Of a DNA stretch of 64,000 nt, positions 10,298 to 24,944 are shown one piece after another (within the stretch, counting starts at the first letter, position 1; every line of letters starts with the position of its first letter). This stretch comes from Amoebophrya sp. A120 (Eukaryota; Sar; Dinophyceae; Syndiniales; Amoebophryaceae). The stretch covers positions 2,118,167-2,182,166 of the forward strand of contig CAJINV010000010.1 of the NCBI GenBank assembly GCA_905178155.1, in the 5' to 3' direction. A program made the position numbers and the translations under genes. The notes under the pieces were generated by a model that saw nothing but the letters and a program-made list of their open reading frames with translations, had not been told where the DNA came from and did no database searches.

Positions 10298-11184
10298 TTT
10301 TGTCGTGTCTATTTCTGGGCTTTGTCCTCTCTACTATACTACACTATTTATTAGCACTTGTAGATTGCGATGTTCGAGTAGTTGGGCCACAGAATACCAT
10401 CAAACACAAGTCCATACGGTAAAAAAGATGCGATCGATCGGACGACGATGAGCCATTAGAGGTGGAACCTATATGACTACTTAGATCCCAAATTCTAACC
10501 GGTAGAAAGAACTAGAAGTAAGATCGGGCGGAGGATCAAAACGAAAAATGTAGTAACACTTCATCTTGAATAAAAAAATGAAAAAGCAGTAGAGCGGAGA
10601 AATTTCTTCTCGCTCGTTCGAGGATCAGATCTATCGTGTGGTCGCTGAAACAAAAGGATCAAAACTCGAAACAAGGATAAAACAAATTCACGACCAAGGC
10701 CGCAAGTACTAGCGGCGAGATAAATTAAAGTGGTGAAACAAGCAAAAAGATCTTTTTTACCGCAATTGTCCTCGCGAATATTAAATGGTCCTACAAATAG
10801 CGCGATTTTTCATGCGGTCTGATCGGTCATGCTGATCTTCAGCTTGTTGTTTCACACGCGGTTAGGCCAGGATAATTGCTTTAATCACATTTTCAAAGAA
10901 TTACCAAAATTTTCGTCGCAACTCGTTACAACAAATCTGCGCTCTTTAACAACTTCATTTGATTTGTTGCTTCTTCATTCGCTAAGTATAATTCGCGTAT
11001 TGGCAAAAGTTCCGCTCTTTTCTGTGATTCGTCTCGTCAGATGACCTGTAGAAGTTCCTTGCGTCGTGCCTGAGGGGGCGAAGTTCATTCAATTTTCATT
11101 CTAGCTTGTCGTGTAATATACCAAATTTCTCAGAAGTACCGGAGACATCACGAGCGCATGAACATTTCATGCCGGCGTCGTGCG
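10298..11184. other. Intergenic, REP 5' flank and Rab11 3' flank
   Basis: About 890 bp, mostly AT-rich. No convincing coding region, RNA gene or introner was seen. Confidence 0.6.
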
Positions 11185-14711
<3,527 letters not shown>

Positions 14712-14959
14712 TGTTCGTATTTCTTTGGCGGGTTCGTAAAAGACCGTAGGGTGGAAGAAGTACAAATTGAAATTCCTCCGAGGCAGAAAGGCGGAATAAG
14801 TTTATTACGCTGTAGCTCCTGCTCCTCTGTGCTCAGTCGTGTGAAGAACGTGAGGAGGACGGATTTGAAGATTCCGCATCACCGTACTATTGTGTAAATA
14901 TCCTCCAGCTTTTTTGTTTGAAGCTGAAGGTTGTGAAGAGAACAGAGATGTAGAAGATG

Positions 14960-15184
14960 CTACGAAAATATTAAACCCTTCTGCAGCTCCTTCACCATGA
15001 TCTGAAAATATTCCCTCGCTTGTCGTACTTGCGTTTTTTCCCGAAGGAAGATGTTGACGGTCGTATCCTTTTTGCAGGGACGAAGAGAAAGCCCCAGCAG
15101 TGGTCGTCTACCTTTCGTCCTCGTCGTCCCGTACTGTACAAAGTGGTTCCACTTCTGCAACAGCAACTTATGTGCTGGTGGCAC
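14960..15184 (-). CDS. Possible terminal exon or 3' region of the unresolved gene
   Basis: A 74-codon open frame without an ATG, preceded by a CTGTTGCAG acceptor-like site near 15160. The product is basic with a helical Arg/Gln/Glu C-terminal part. It could be a last exon of the gene upstream, or untranslated sequence. No family recognised. Confidence 0.25.
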   Translation of the reverse strand: MPPAHKLLLQKWNHFVQYGTTRTKGRRPLLGLSLRPCKKDTTVNIFLREKTQVRQAREYFQIMVKELQKGLIFS

Positions 15185-15317
15185 GGTGCGGCAAGTGTAC
15201 TAGAGCCTTCTCCTAGAACAAGTAGAGCTCTTGTTTCCACCCTGCTCCTGCTCCATCTCCACACAAGCTCAGATGAACAATGTTCGTCCAGATGCAGATC
15301 CAACGACCATTGTTCTA

Positions 15318-16793
15318 CTACTGCGCGGCCTCGTTCACAGTTTTGGATCTAATATCTTCAAGACGTTCAAAAACCGAGGTCCCAGCTCGGTCGTCGTCAC
15401 GTCGGTCAGCGGCTCTGGGTGGCCCGTGTCGGTGTTATCAAATGCAAAAGCGTCTGAGTCTGGGAGATTCTGAGACTTGTCATGCACGTTTTGCATGAGC
15501 CATGATGTCTGTGATGCATGTCGTAGCATCACAGACTTCTCGAGGGGTTCTTGATGCCTATTAATTTCGCATGACACATGCCCTATCCGCGTAGCAAAAG
15601 TTACACTCCCATTGCTACTCATGCAATACAAATTTTTTTGGAATCAAAATGCAGCATCACAAGTTGCATTCTTCCAGACCCAGACACTTTTGCATTTCAT
15701 AGGTGTTGCAAGAAGTTTTTGTCGGATCGAAACTTCACCCAGACACGAAAAAAATTCGCTTGCCGTTGCCGTGCGGCCTGTGCCAGGGGGACGTCATCGT
15801 GGTGCTCATTTCTAAAAAGATGCTCAATTGGGCAGCTTTCAGCAGGGTGGTGGTCGATGGTCTTGATTGATGCTTCAACGAACTACATATTCGGTGTACT
15901 AAATCCAAAGACGAGGACAAGATTCATGGTAGAGAACAGCTACAAGAGTACTAAAAACTTAGACTTACAGAACGAGAACAATTACACCTTAGACGATCTT
16001 ATTTTTCGCATCGTCACGATCCGTTCTCGGTGACAAAAGCGCAAGAAATGCGAAAAGCTTTTTCGCCCGAAATAAAAGCCACACACCAATTATCAGCGAA
16101 AAGACAACTACACACTAGTCCGTCGAAAGAAAACTCCTTCCTTATTCAAAAAACTAGTATGAGATCATGATCCTTCAACTTCACATTCTTCAGAAAATCG
16201 TAGTTTATAGAAAAGCTAAAGATCAGACCGCGCAGCGAATTTTGCAAGCTCGATCGATTTTGGAGGTTGTTCTTTTGATCAATTTAGTAGAAGTAGAATG
16301 AAAACGACTACACCGAGTCGTGCTACTTTCACCTGCAGAGACTGCAGGCAGTGTGCAATCTGCGGAGAAAGAGACAACATGATCCGCGATAAGACCAAAA
16401 CCGGTTATAGTACAAAATTTGCCACACCAGCACGAACTTCACGGCCCCCAGGCGGGTCCACAATCAAAACGGACTCAAGCGCTCCTGCTCATCTTGTAGC
16501 TTTTCCAAACACTGAAAAGCCGAAGAACAACTTCAACTTCTAGTACCCGCACTTTCTCTTTGCTAGAAAGTCTGCGCGCGCACGCACCCCCGCGCTCGCG
16601 CATAACGTGCTTTCGTACATGATTTGCTTTTATGCGAGTCTACATTCATCCTTCCACTTTCTTCGACTCTTTCTCTTCCGTTTATCTCCTGTGCTGCTCT
16701 GTAGTCATGTCCGACTAACTGCGATTTGTCCAGAGTACGATGCTTTTGCGGTGGATACACAGCCGTATGCTTCTTATTTCCTGAACGCGACAT
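15318..16793 (-). CDS. Unrecognised small-exon gene
   Basis: Start at ATG 16793 (M-S-R-S-G-N-K-K-H-T-A-V), an exon of 36 nt ended by an A-type introner end at 16757. Candidate middle exons lie near 16490-16420 (V-L-I-V-D-P-P-G-G-R) and a 27-nt exon near 16350 (I-A-H-C-L-Q-S-L-Q) flanked by CCGCAG and GTGAAA. A clear exon from about 15881 to 15701 (T-I-D-H-H-P-A-E then F-F-R-V-W-V-K-F) joins, across a B introner with perfect TSD, to 15430-15318 ending in E-R-L-E-D-I-R-S-K then a double stop. The first and middle exons are not connected with certainty. If one extra TSD copy were kept, another 3' frame would be used. No function can be assigned. Confidence 0.45.
15436..15700. mobile_element. Introner family B in unresolved gene
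   Basis: 265 bp, TATCAAATGCAAAAGCGTCT end and complement, perfect TSD GGTGT. Confidence 0.9.
16601..16757. mobile_element. Degenerate introner, probably family A
   Basis: The right end AGTACGATGCTTTTGCGGTGGATA is a clear A arm with flank CACAG. The left end is uncertain; ATAACGTGCTTTCGTAC near 16602 is a poor match, and no matching TSD was found. Confidence 0.45.
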
Positions 16794-16988
16794 GAAAATT
16801 TCTTCTCCTGGGGGGCGGCGTTGCTGGGGCGGCAACGGGTTTTGTAGAAGTAGAAGATCTCAAATTGGGCAAGTACAGCCCCACCTCCTTCGAGGGTGTT
16901 GGAAGTCGGCCCGACGTGGCCGCTTGGCCTTCAAGTCGACGCCGAGGCGCTCCTCCTCCCCTCGCCCTTGTGCGTCAGTAGTGTATCA

Positions 16989-19519
16989 TCAATTGATAAG
17001 TTGTAGCTGCTCCCGCTGTACTTGGAGTGGATCTGGATCCTCGACCCCTTCTGCCTGTGATAGCTGCTGGGGTCCCGCCGCTTCGATTACCTCGTCGTCG
17101 TCGTCCATCACACTTCCTGCCATTGCTGCGCCCACCCCCACTGCCGTAGCCGCTGCCCTTGCCGCCCTAGCCGTTGCCTGCCGCACCGTTGCCGCGACCC
17201 AGTGAGTCACCGTCTTCGCATATCACACAGAAAAAAGCAGGCAGGTCACACTCACATCTGTAATGCAAAAATAAATACACAAAAAAATCTGTATTGCATA
17301 TCCTAAACGGCATGCTATGGGGCCGCCCAAGACAAGTTCTTCTTCTTCACTTCTGTGTATTAATTTTTGCATTACAAATCTGACCTGCCTGTCTTTTTCT
17401 GCGGGATATCGCAGTCATCGTTTCAATGCTCTCCCGCACGTCGTCGATTCTTGCGCCAGAAACACGCATATCGAATGCAAAAGTGTCTGGGTCTGGAAGG
17501 ATGCGAACTTGTGATGCATAAGTACTTAGATCACACAAAAATGTGTCATGCTTGGACAGCAAAAGGAGCCCTTTTTCCTGTCGCCGACAGAAGGCGTTTG
17601 TCATGCGGATTAGGCATTGGGTAGCCGTCTCAAAAGCTGTGATGCTAGGCCTTGCATGCCTTCTGTGTCAAGCAGACACAGCATCACAAACCTCAGCAAT
17701 CTTCCAGACCCAGACATATTTGAATTTGATAACGCATGTCGCTGAACTCCTTGATTTATCCAGTGCAAAAGTATAATCGGAGATTCGTAGTTATTGCATA
17801 TTTTATTTACAACGAACATGACTTAGCATTGCAAAAGCACTTTGTCATCGTCATGCAACTTCTATAGTACGATTGCTTACAAACTTTATTTGCACTGGAT
17901 AGGATTCCCCGCTCTCCGTTGGCCTTCACCTCCGTGCCCAGAAAGACGAAAGTCGGTAACTTCCTTATCTCGAAGGTCTATGGGAGTGTCAGGCTCAGGA
18001 CCGAAATTGACAAAGTCGAAAAATATGTAATGCATAAAATGTAGGGCACATAGGGCCTGTTTTGGAGGAGGCAAATGAGTCCGATTGCAAGCCTGTTGAG
18101 CCCTACACATGTACTGCCAGAGTAGCATGGCAGGCGCAGTCTTCTTTGCCCAAACAGCATGACAGACTGGATTCCGGTTCTCCCAAAATTTGTCATGCGC
18201 CACTTGCAAACTGAGGCTCCCACTGGTATCGATTTTGTGCATCACAAACTATTTCGATTTTGCTGATTTCGGTCCTGACGCTTCCATAAGGTCTGCCCGA
18301 GCTGTTTCCCCAAATCCTCTTTCACTGAAAGTTTCATAAAGCTTATGCATTTTTGCAAAAGTACTTATCACAATCACGACAGCGCTACAGGACCAGTAGT
18401 GATTTTTGCATGACAAACCTTTGTTTCCAAAAGTAGGAGAACAAAATTTATCACAAAGCGGATTACGAGAATCGTACTTTCACACACACAGGATACAGCA
18501 GAAGCGGTCCTGAAACTCGGCGACATTCGACAACTCTTCAAACAGGGGCCCGCTCCGCTTGCTATGAAAGCGTCAGGTTTGAAATCGACAAAGATGAAGT
18601 GCATTCGCATACGCACTCCTGCTCTATGCATGAAAATGAAAATAATCCAGGCTGCACACAATGCCTGTCTTGGATTTTCAATAGCAGAAGAGAAGACGTC
18701 CTTCCAGTCGTAGAAATAGCAGGTTGACAAATCGGATTTACATTGCTTCGGAAAGTCAAAGTTGCATGCCATGTGCGAATTACATATTCGGGGTAAAGCT
18801 GTAATATCGATTTTACCCGTCACATCAAAGTACAACTTCACCGGATTTCGATTTCAACCTTGACGCTTCCATACTTGCAGGGCCCGCACTTCGGGGAAAA
18901 AAAGTCGATCACAGCTATGCATTGCAACCGTGTCATCTTCTGGGTTTGGAAACTTGTGATGCTGAACTTTAGTTGAGCGAAGCCAGTGGCAGTTCCAGTG
19001 CTCGTGTTGGCTGCAAACATTACACATTAGTTTGCAGAAACAAGCATTCGATTCTCATTCGTACCCCGCATTAGTTAGTACACAGTACCACTGCGTCTAT
19101 TTTGTGGCACGTTGACGAAGCAAGCCACTCTTGTTCTGGTGGCCATGCAATACAGATTTGTTCACAGGAAAAATGCAAACGCAGCATTGCAAGTTTCACT
19201 TTTCGTTCAGACCCAGAGACAAATTTGCACTCGATAACGGTGTACTCGCATTTATTCTTGACGTAGTAGCTCAGGTATCACTCAGGAAAAAGGTCGTAGC
19301 ACATCAGATTTGTAAATGCACAGAATGAATACAGATACACCGAACGATCGTTCGAGCGGATCGCTTCTAGCACCATGCTGTGTCTTGAGACGAAAACGAG
19401 ATGCAGCTGAGACTTATTTTTGCACTTCTATGCAAATCTGGTCTGAATATGCTACTTACCTTGTTTCGCTCGGATACCAGGTCCTCTTTGGTTTCCGGCA
19501 CCATCAGCTGATAATTCAT
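16989..19519 (-). CDS. Thioredoxin-domain protein
   Basis: Proposed start ATG 19519 with a 60-nt exon ending at GTAAGT (19519-19460). Then exons about 19277-19237, 18910-18874, 18557-18496, 18338-18289, 17973-17902, 17751-17732, 17463-17409 and 17215-16989. From 18910 on, the frame is fully continuous (523 nt). The fold is clear: V-I-D-F-F-S-P-K-C-G-P-C-K active site, P-L-F-E-E-L, K-L-P-T-F-V-F-L with the cis-Pro, then V-S-G-A-R. This is a redox-active thioredoxin with both cysteines, plus a novel Ala-rich and acidic tail of about 70 residues. The acceptor of the first intron could not be placed on an AG without a stop, so the N terminus is less certain. Exons are as short as 20 nt because six introners cut the gene. 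Confidence 0.85.
17221..17408. mobile_element. Introner family E in thioredoxin gene
   Basis: 188 bp, TATCACACAGAAAAAAGC end and its complement; perfect TSD TCGCA. Confidence 0.9.
17469..17731. mobile_element. Introner family B in thioredoxin gene
   Basis: 263 bp, B ends, perfect TSD ACGCA. With the next A element it isolates a 20-nt exon. Confidence 0.9.
17757..17901. mobile_element. Introner family A in thioredoxin gene
   Basis: 145 bp, diverged A ends (TATCCAGTGCAAAAGTATAA); TSD TGATT/GGATT. Confidence 0.85.
17979..18288. mobile_element. Introner family D in thioredoxin gene
   Basis: 310 bp, TATGGGAGTGTCAGGCTC end and complement; perfect TSD AGGTC. Confidence 0.9.
18344..18495. mobile_element. 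Introner family A in thioredoxin gene, diverged
   Basis: 152 bp, A ends TATGCATTTTTGCAAAAGTAC and GTACTTTCACACACACAGGATA; TSD eroded (AAGCT/CAGCA). Excision keeps the thioredoxin frame. Confidence 0.8.
18563..18873. mobile_element. Introner family D just after the CGPCK active site
   Basis: 311 bp, TATGAAAGCGTCAGGTTTGA end and complement; perfect TSD CTTGC. It starts directly after the Lys codon of C-G-P-C-K. Confidence 0.92.
18916..19236. mobile_element. Introner family B in thioredoxin gene, diverged
   Basis: 321 bp with B-type ends; TSD eroded (ACAGC/ACGGT). Joins Y-T-V to I-D-F-F in frame. Confidence 0.8.
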
Positions 19520-19567
19520 TTGGATACGTATTTCTGTTTATTTTAGTTCTTGATGAAATGCACGAGA
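19520..19567 (-). promoter_or_regulatory. Short gap with possible trans-splice acceptor
   Basis: Only 48 bp separate the proposed stop of the Ser-rich gene and the thioredoxin ATG. A pyrimidine-rich run followed by AAACAG about 15 nt before the ATG fits a spliced-leader acceptor, as used in dinoflagellates (inference). Confidence 0.35.
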
Positions 19568-21187
19568 TCAAGAGAAAGTGAAATGAAAAGGTATCAGAAT
19601 GAGAAAGTGAAAGGAAAAAGCTCGGTAGTTGTAGAAAGACCATTTGTGGAATTGATATATATATGCATTGCAAAAGTATCGCACTCGTATAAATGCATTA
19701 CAAATTTTCTCAGCATGAGAAATGAAATTTGTAATGCTGATTTGCCTTAACAAGATGATTTGTAACGCATGACTGCAATACGAGTACGATACTTTTGCAC
19801 AGGATAATACATCTTTCGTCTTTCCGGTTCGCACTTGTACGAACTTGCCCGGCGGAACAAGATGTTGCTGCTCGGCATATCAAATGCAAACATGTCTGGG
19901 TCTGGAAACTTGTAATGCTGAGTCGTGATTAGTGAATTCTCTGTAATGCACAGCCAAGCATGTTGAGAAATATTTGCGCTGCTTGGTGTTGCGCTTTCCG
20001 CGTGACAGTCTGCGTTTTGCATGACAAGCAAAAGGGTCTCTTCCTCCTTGGACACGCATCACAAACTCTTCAGTCATGCCAGACAAGCATGACAAACCTT
20101 GCATCCTTCCAGACCCAGACATATTTGCAATGCATGCGGCAGTAGACGACTGTGCATTGTCATCTTGCGAAGAACCCAAAATCTTGTCCTCCTCGGCAGA
20201 AAGTAGAACCGCGCCCGTGTGACTGACGACTGCACTAGTACTTCTTCCAGCAGAAGGTGTGGCTGAAGAAGAAACAGAAGGAGAAGAAGATGCTTTTTCA
20301 GTTTTCTGATCATCATCATCATCGTCATCTTTCCTCGTCGTGTAGAAATCCGGCGGAAGCTCGATAAAATCAAGATCCTTCTCCTGCTGCAACTCTGCAG
20401 ATGAACTAGCACCTGCTTCATCTCCACCTCCTGTCGAGGGACTTCTTGCAGCTGCGGCCGACGAGTCTCCGTTTCCATCCTCGTCCCCACTCGACGAGTA
20501 GTTGTCAGCTCCGACGAGGACCCCTCCTGCGTTCGACGACGGCACTTCTCTGTCTAGTTCTTGTGCCGTGGTCCTGCTCGCAGATGGCTTCGAGGATGAA
20601 ATAGCAGTTGTGTCGACGTAGCTGAGGTCCAAACTGGACGAGGAGACAACCAGGTCGTTGTGGTGGTCGACATCTTTCTGCAACACGGAAGCTCCTGCCC
20701 CCGCGGAAGAAGATGTTGAAGTTCTTGCGTCGAGACCTCCTTCCAAGGCAGAGGATGCGGGCTCTGCAACTGCTGCCGTGGTTGTCGTTCCTTGAACTGC
20801 TTCTTGCAACTTCACGTCGTCCTGAGAAATTGCTGGTGATGAAGCACCAGCAAGGTTGTCTGCAGTGGTACTTTTCCACGAGGACGAGGACGCGGCCATG
20901 TTTTTACTCGGTCCTCTGCTACTACTCGCATCAGCCGTAGTTGTTCTGGAGAACGCTTTTGGTTTTTGTTCTGCTTGCGCCGCGTGTAGTTTTGCCTGGT
21001 CATTCGTTGACGGTATTACAATGTGGTCTTCGACTGCTTCCTGCGGTTGTTCGTGGTCGGTGTTTTCAGCAGCAACCAAAATCGACGGCGCCGACGTCGC
21101 CGGGGGGACGAGGAAGTTGCTCGTAGACGTTGTATGCACCAAGAAGCCGCACATCACTGCAGCGGTGGCAGACCGCGTGAAGAACAT
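19568..21187 (-). CDS. Secreted or membrane-bound Ser/Thr-rich low-complexity protein
   Basis: Exons 21187-20137, 19872-19807 and 19656-19568 give 1206 nt, 401 residues. The Met at 21187 starts a signal-peptide-like segment (M-F-F-T-R-S then a hydrophobic run); in-frame Met codons also lie at 21229 and 21391. Most of the protein is Ser/Thr/Ala/Asp-rich with no fold I recognise, including a run of seven Asp. The second exon has a P-P-G-K-F-V-Q-V-R-T-G-K patch and the last is hydrophobic and aromatic, which might anchor it. Both introns are introners. The last exon depends on a TSD with one mismatch, so the C terminus is less secure. Confidence 0.6.
19662..19806. mobile_element. Introner family A in Ser-rich gene
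   Basis: 145 bp, TATGCATTGCAAAAGTATCG and complement ending CACAGGATA; TSD ATATA/ATACA. Confidence 0.88.
19878..20136. mobile_element. Introner family B in Ser-rich gene
   Basis: 259 bp, TATCAAATGCAAACATGTCT end and complement; TSD CGGCA. Confidence 0.88.
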
Positions 21188-22202
21188 TGTTCCTGGCGTG
21201 GAGGTCGTGCGATTTCTTATGTTCAACATTTCCGTATGTATTTTTGAGGTTGAAGAAGAGCTTCTACTGTGGCAAGAATACTGTTCCGCCCGATGTGGTT
21301 GCTGGCTTGTCTTTATCCCACTACCGGAACAACAGGGGCTCTGGCCTGCTGGCGATCGCGATCCCGCACGTCTTCCGGATGGAAAGAACATTTTTCTTTT
21401 TGCGTGTCAAATAAGATATCTGTAATGATACGGTCACCAAAAGATACCACGTAGAAGACGACCTTCACACGTATCCTTCTACGACTTCTTCTTCGAGACA
21501 CAATCTCGGTGGCGCACTGGTTCTTTGCAGCCCTTATAGATGCACCAAAACGAATGTCCTATCGCCACACGCGCAATGAACTTCTCTCTTGAAGAAGCGC
21601 GCGACTGACTGTTGTACGTGCTATCTGAGTTGTCGTGTACTTCTACTTCGTAAACTTTTACCCTTTCGAAGAACAAGAGTTTTGCACGCCAAGACCGATA
21701 TTTAAAGTGGGAGGTCACCGACAGCCTAGATGATGACCACGGGCCCACTCTCAAGATAGAAACCCCGACGATATAAAATGTCCTTGAAAGCGAGTCGTTT
21801 TTATTTTTTCCTCAGGCAAAAGCCCTGTACCTGAAGATGATTCGTTGATGCTCGATGGTACCACTTTCCCGATAACTACGCCTTCTCTCAATCTTATCTA
21901 TTCACCCCGGCGGTGGACCCGTTGCTAAACCAGCCAGGCAACTACTCCGCACTAGGATACAAAATCGTCCCCTGTTATCTGTAGACCAGACAAGACGCGT
22001 GAGAACAACTGCAACGATAGGATTTTGGGTTTGCTAGAATGACGATGAACAGGTAATCCTCGACGGTTTCCGTTTTGATATGCTTTTATTTCACATTTAT
22101 TTCCTAAGTAAATTCATCCCACTCACAGAACAAATTTCTTGTCCTTCTGTAGTGTATCCATGTTGGTCTTCAGGAAGTCTAGCAGAACTTTATTTATCCG
22201 TC
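21188..22202. other. Intergenic, Ser-rich gene 5' flank and SDR 3' flank
   Basis: About 1.0 kb. A minus-strand frame at 21754-21479 is open but has no recognisable features. No RNA gene or introner seen. Confidence 0.5.
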
Positions 22203-23886
22203 TCAAATCGACGCCATGGTATCCATCACGGGTCCGGGCACGAGATTTATCTCTGTCGTCCAGCAACTTTTCGGCTGCTGGTTCAAAAACCAGTATACAT
22301 TGCAAAAGAATCGTACTCGGCTAAATGCATTACAAATTTCCTCAGCATAAGAAATAAAATTTGTAATGCTGATTTGCTCTTAGCAAGATGATTTGTAATG
22401 CATGATTGCAATACGAGTACGATACTTTTGCACAGCAGGATAACCAGTAGCAGTCCGCAATGTCCGCGGGTGGCAAAAACTGCTCAGCTGGTTTATTCGG
22501 CATCCAATCCTTTGTCTTCGGCATCTGCACCACCCCATCAATGATGGCGTGAAACTATCGTATTGGAAAACGCCCATAGCTGTAATGCAAATCCGCATGC
22601 TGGAAATGTTTCTCATGCGGAGCCCCATAAAAGCCTTCTCTAGTCATGTGTTGGAATTTGTCAGGCTCCAAGCAGCATGATATACTAGATCTGTGATGCT
22701 GCTGAGCTAGCTCAAACACCACTACACTAGCTACGGGTTCAAATTTGTCATGCAAAACAGCCAAAACTTGTGGATTTGTTTAGCCGATTCCCCATCTTGA
22801 CTATGGGGTCGTCGTCGTGGGGACGTTTTTACATAGGATAGAAACACGTGAATGTTCTTCGGCCCGAGGTCCCGCGCCAGGGCCTGGGATAACGCGCGCA
22901 AGGCGAATTATCAAATGCAAAAGTGTCTGGGGCTGGAAGGATGCGAACTTGTGATGCGCATTCCATTTCACATGACACAAAAATCTGTCATGCATGGAAG
23001 CCAAAAGCTGCACCTTTCTGGCCAGCGAAAGAAGGGTTTTGTCATGCGGATTACGCATTAAGAGACCTTCTAAAAACCTGTGATGCTGGGGCGTGCATGG
23101 TAGCCCTTGTGGGTCATGCCAAAGCTGCATCACAAACCTCTGCATCCCTCCAGACCCAGACACTTTTGCAGTTCATACGAATTTCCCCGGAGCGAATCCC
23201 GGGGTGAACGGCATGCCGCGCCACGAAGCGGTCGCGCCTGGGAGGTCGTGTGATATTAGACTGTCACAGTTTGTCGCCGGTGGAATTTTTGCATAAGAGA
23301 GACACAGTAGACTAACTTGACTACAGCACTAGATCACACCGCACATCAAAGTGAAACACCAAACCCGAATAAAAGTCGATCTCGAACTCGATGAGGAGAC
23401 ACTAGTATTACCAGTGAACCCGATCACCCCGCCTGTCTTTTTCCCCTCCATCAGCGGCACCACGCATTTCGCCAAGTTAAAGGCCCCCTTGCAGTTGACC
23501 TGAAGCGACATGTCGAACTCTTCTTCCGTTACTTGATCAAACGGCTTGAAAACACCGGCGCCCGCATTGTAGATCGCCGTGTCAATGGTTCCAAATGTCT
23601 TCACTACCTCTGCAACGGTTTGCTTCATCTGAGTCATCTCCACGGCGTCACAGGTGTAGGCTTTGCAAACAGGAGTGGTCGTATTGGTATTAGTATTACC
23701 ACCCGCTGCTGCTGCTGCGTTGATCTCTTCTGCCAGTCGTAGCACGTTCCTCTCCGTCCGGGCACACACCGCGACCCGGTAGCCCTCTTTCGCGAATTTC
23801 TTCGCGACATGGTCACCGATGCCCTGGCCCCCAAGGCCGACGACGAGGCAAACTTTGCCCGCGGACGATGCGGTCGTGAAGGCCAT
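22203..23886 (-). CDS. Short-chain dehydrogenase/reductase (SDR), catalytic Tyr replaced by Phe
   Basis: Exons 23886-23412, 23237-23178, 22903-22841, 22550-22443 and 22288-22203 total 792 nt, 263 residues. The glycine-rich nucleotide loop is at residues 17-24, the N-A-G structural motif at 107-109, and the helix that normally carries Y-x-x-x-K reads F-A-P-G-K-F-A-L-R-A-L. The C terminus (A-D-C-Y-W then N-Q-Q-P) matches a bacterial-like SDR subgroup. The missing Tyr implies altered or lost oxidoreductase chemistry; some eukaryotic SDRs with Phe here are described as inactive. The substrate is unknown. The first intron (23411-23238) is GT-AG; the others are B, C and A introners with perfect TSDs. 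Confidence 0.9.
22294..22442. mobile_element. Introner family A in SDR
   Basis: 149 bp, A ends, TSD ACCAG. The native stop is reached only when it is excised exactly. Confidence 0.92.
22556..22840. mobile_element. Introner family C in SDR
   Basis: 285 bp; the right end is typical C, the left end diverged (TATCGTATTGGAAAACGCCC); perfect TSD GAAAC. Confidence 0.9.
22909..23177. mobile_element. Introner family B in SDR
   Basis: 269 bp, TATCAAATGCAAAAGTGTCT and complement; perfect TSD CGAAT. Joins G-K-F to A-L-R. Confidence 0.92.
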
Positions 23887-24944
23887 TTTTTTTTTTTTAA
23901 CGGTCGCGTAGCTAGTAGCTGCGCGCGTTTAATGCTTTTGCTTTTCGTTTTCCGGTGCAAAAACGTCCCCGGGGAGGTCTCTAGCTCTACTACGTACTCT
24001 CGGGTGGACGTGGATCTTCCTCTTCGTCATCGTCTCACTTTGGAAGGCCCAGAAATAAAAGTAAAGCCGGCACAGGTCAGCCGGAAATAAGTAACCTGAA
24101 CCGATGAGGACCGAGCACGTTGCACCATCCTGTCGTGGGTACGAGCAGAGCATCTTTTCCTGTTTGAGCAGTCTACTTGGAACGGAGCATGATCCCGGGA
24201 AAAGTGCAGCCGTGTGTGCGGAGGCCCGGTACCCAGTTGAAAACCAGAATCGGAAAGTGTACCTCTCAAGCGCATCTTGAAAATGTGCATCTTCCGTTGT
24301 AGAAAATATTTCCGTACGTTTCTCGTCGTGTGTCGTGTTGTACAACAAAAGAGATTAATTGCGCCCCAAGCTTTTCTAGGAAACTGAAATCATACAAGGC
24401 TAAGAGTAAGATGAGCATGGGAAAAAGAAAATATGGCTCTTACTAGCAGAATTTACATTTGAGCCGACTGGCAATAAACCAATGTCGTGTGGTAAAACGA
24501 TGTAGAATCTGTTGCTTTTCAAAAACAAGCGTAGCAGAAAAGCGCCAACAATACGTCAAAAGCAAAACAATCTGAACAGTTTTTATTACATGCTGTACTA
24601 GTGTCCGTAAGAAATTATGATGCATACAGAAAAACCTGAAAGAATTTTTAGAACTACGATCGCATATTACCGTGTGTGGTAGTTGCAGCTGCATCACCCG
24701 CAATGTTTTGCCTCCCTTAGGATTTGTCCCATCTCCGCTTGTGATCGCGGTACACCTTGACCAACATCCCGAATGCAATATCGTTTGTGAAATTGCCGCC
24801 AGTTGTATCCATCTCAGCCATCAACTCGCCATGCTACTACTAGCCACGAATAGGGAAAGAACTCGGTTCGTCATCATACAATGTTCTTTGCATGTCAATG
24901 TGTTGTGCATGTCAAATTCATCTTCAAAGAAATAAACGACAATT
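23887..24944. other. Intergenic, SDR 5' flank and CDF 3' flank
   Basis: About 1.06 kb. A 139-codon minus-strand frame (24348-23929) and a 34-codon frame (24822-24717, starting M-A-E-M-D-T-T-G-G) are open but resemble nothing known. The short frame has a GTGTAC donor-like site after its Lys22, so it could be a first exon. Confidence 0.4.

Noticed and set aside
15335-15430. Alternative C terminus ending L-K-I-L-D-P-K-L
   Set aside because: It requires keeping an extra copy of part of the TSD, against the rule that holds in all other genes.
20282-20340. ATC/GAT microsatellite as a functional site
   Set aside because: It simply encodes the poly-Asp run of the Ser-rich protein.
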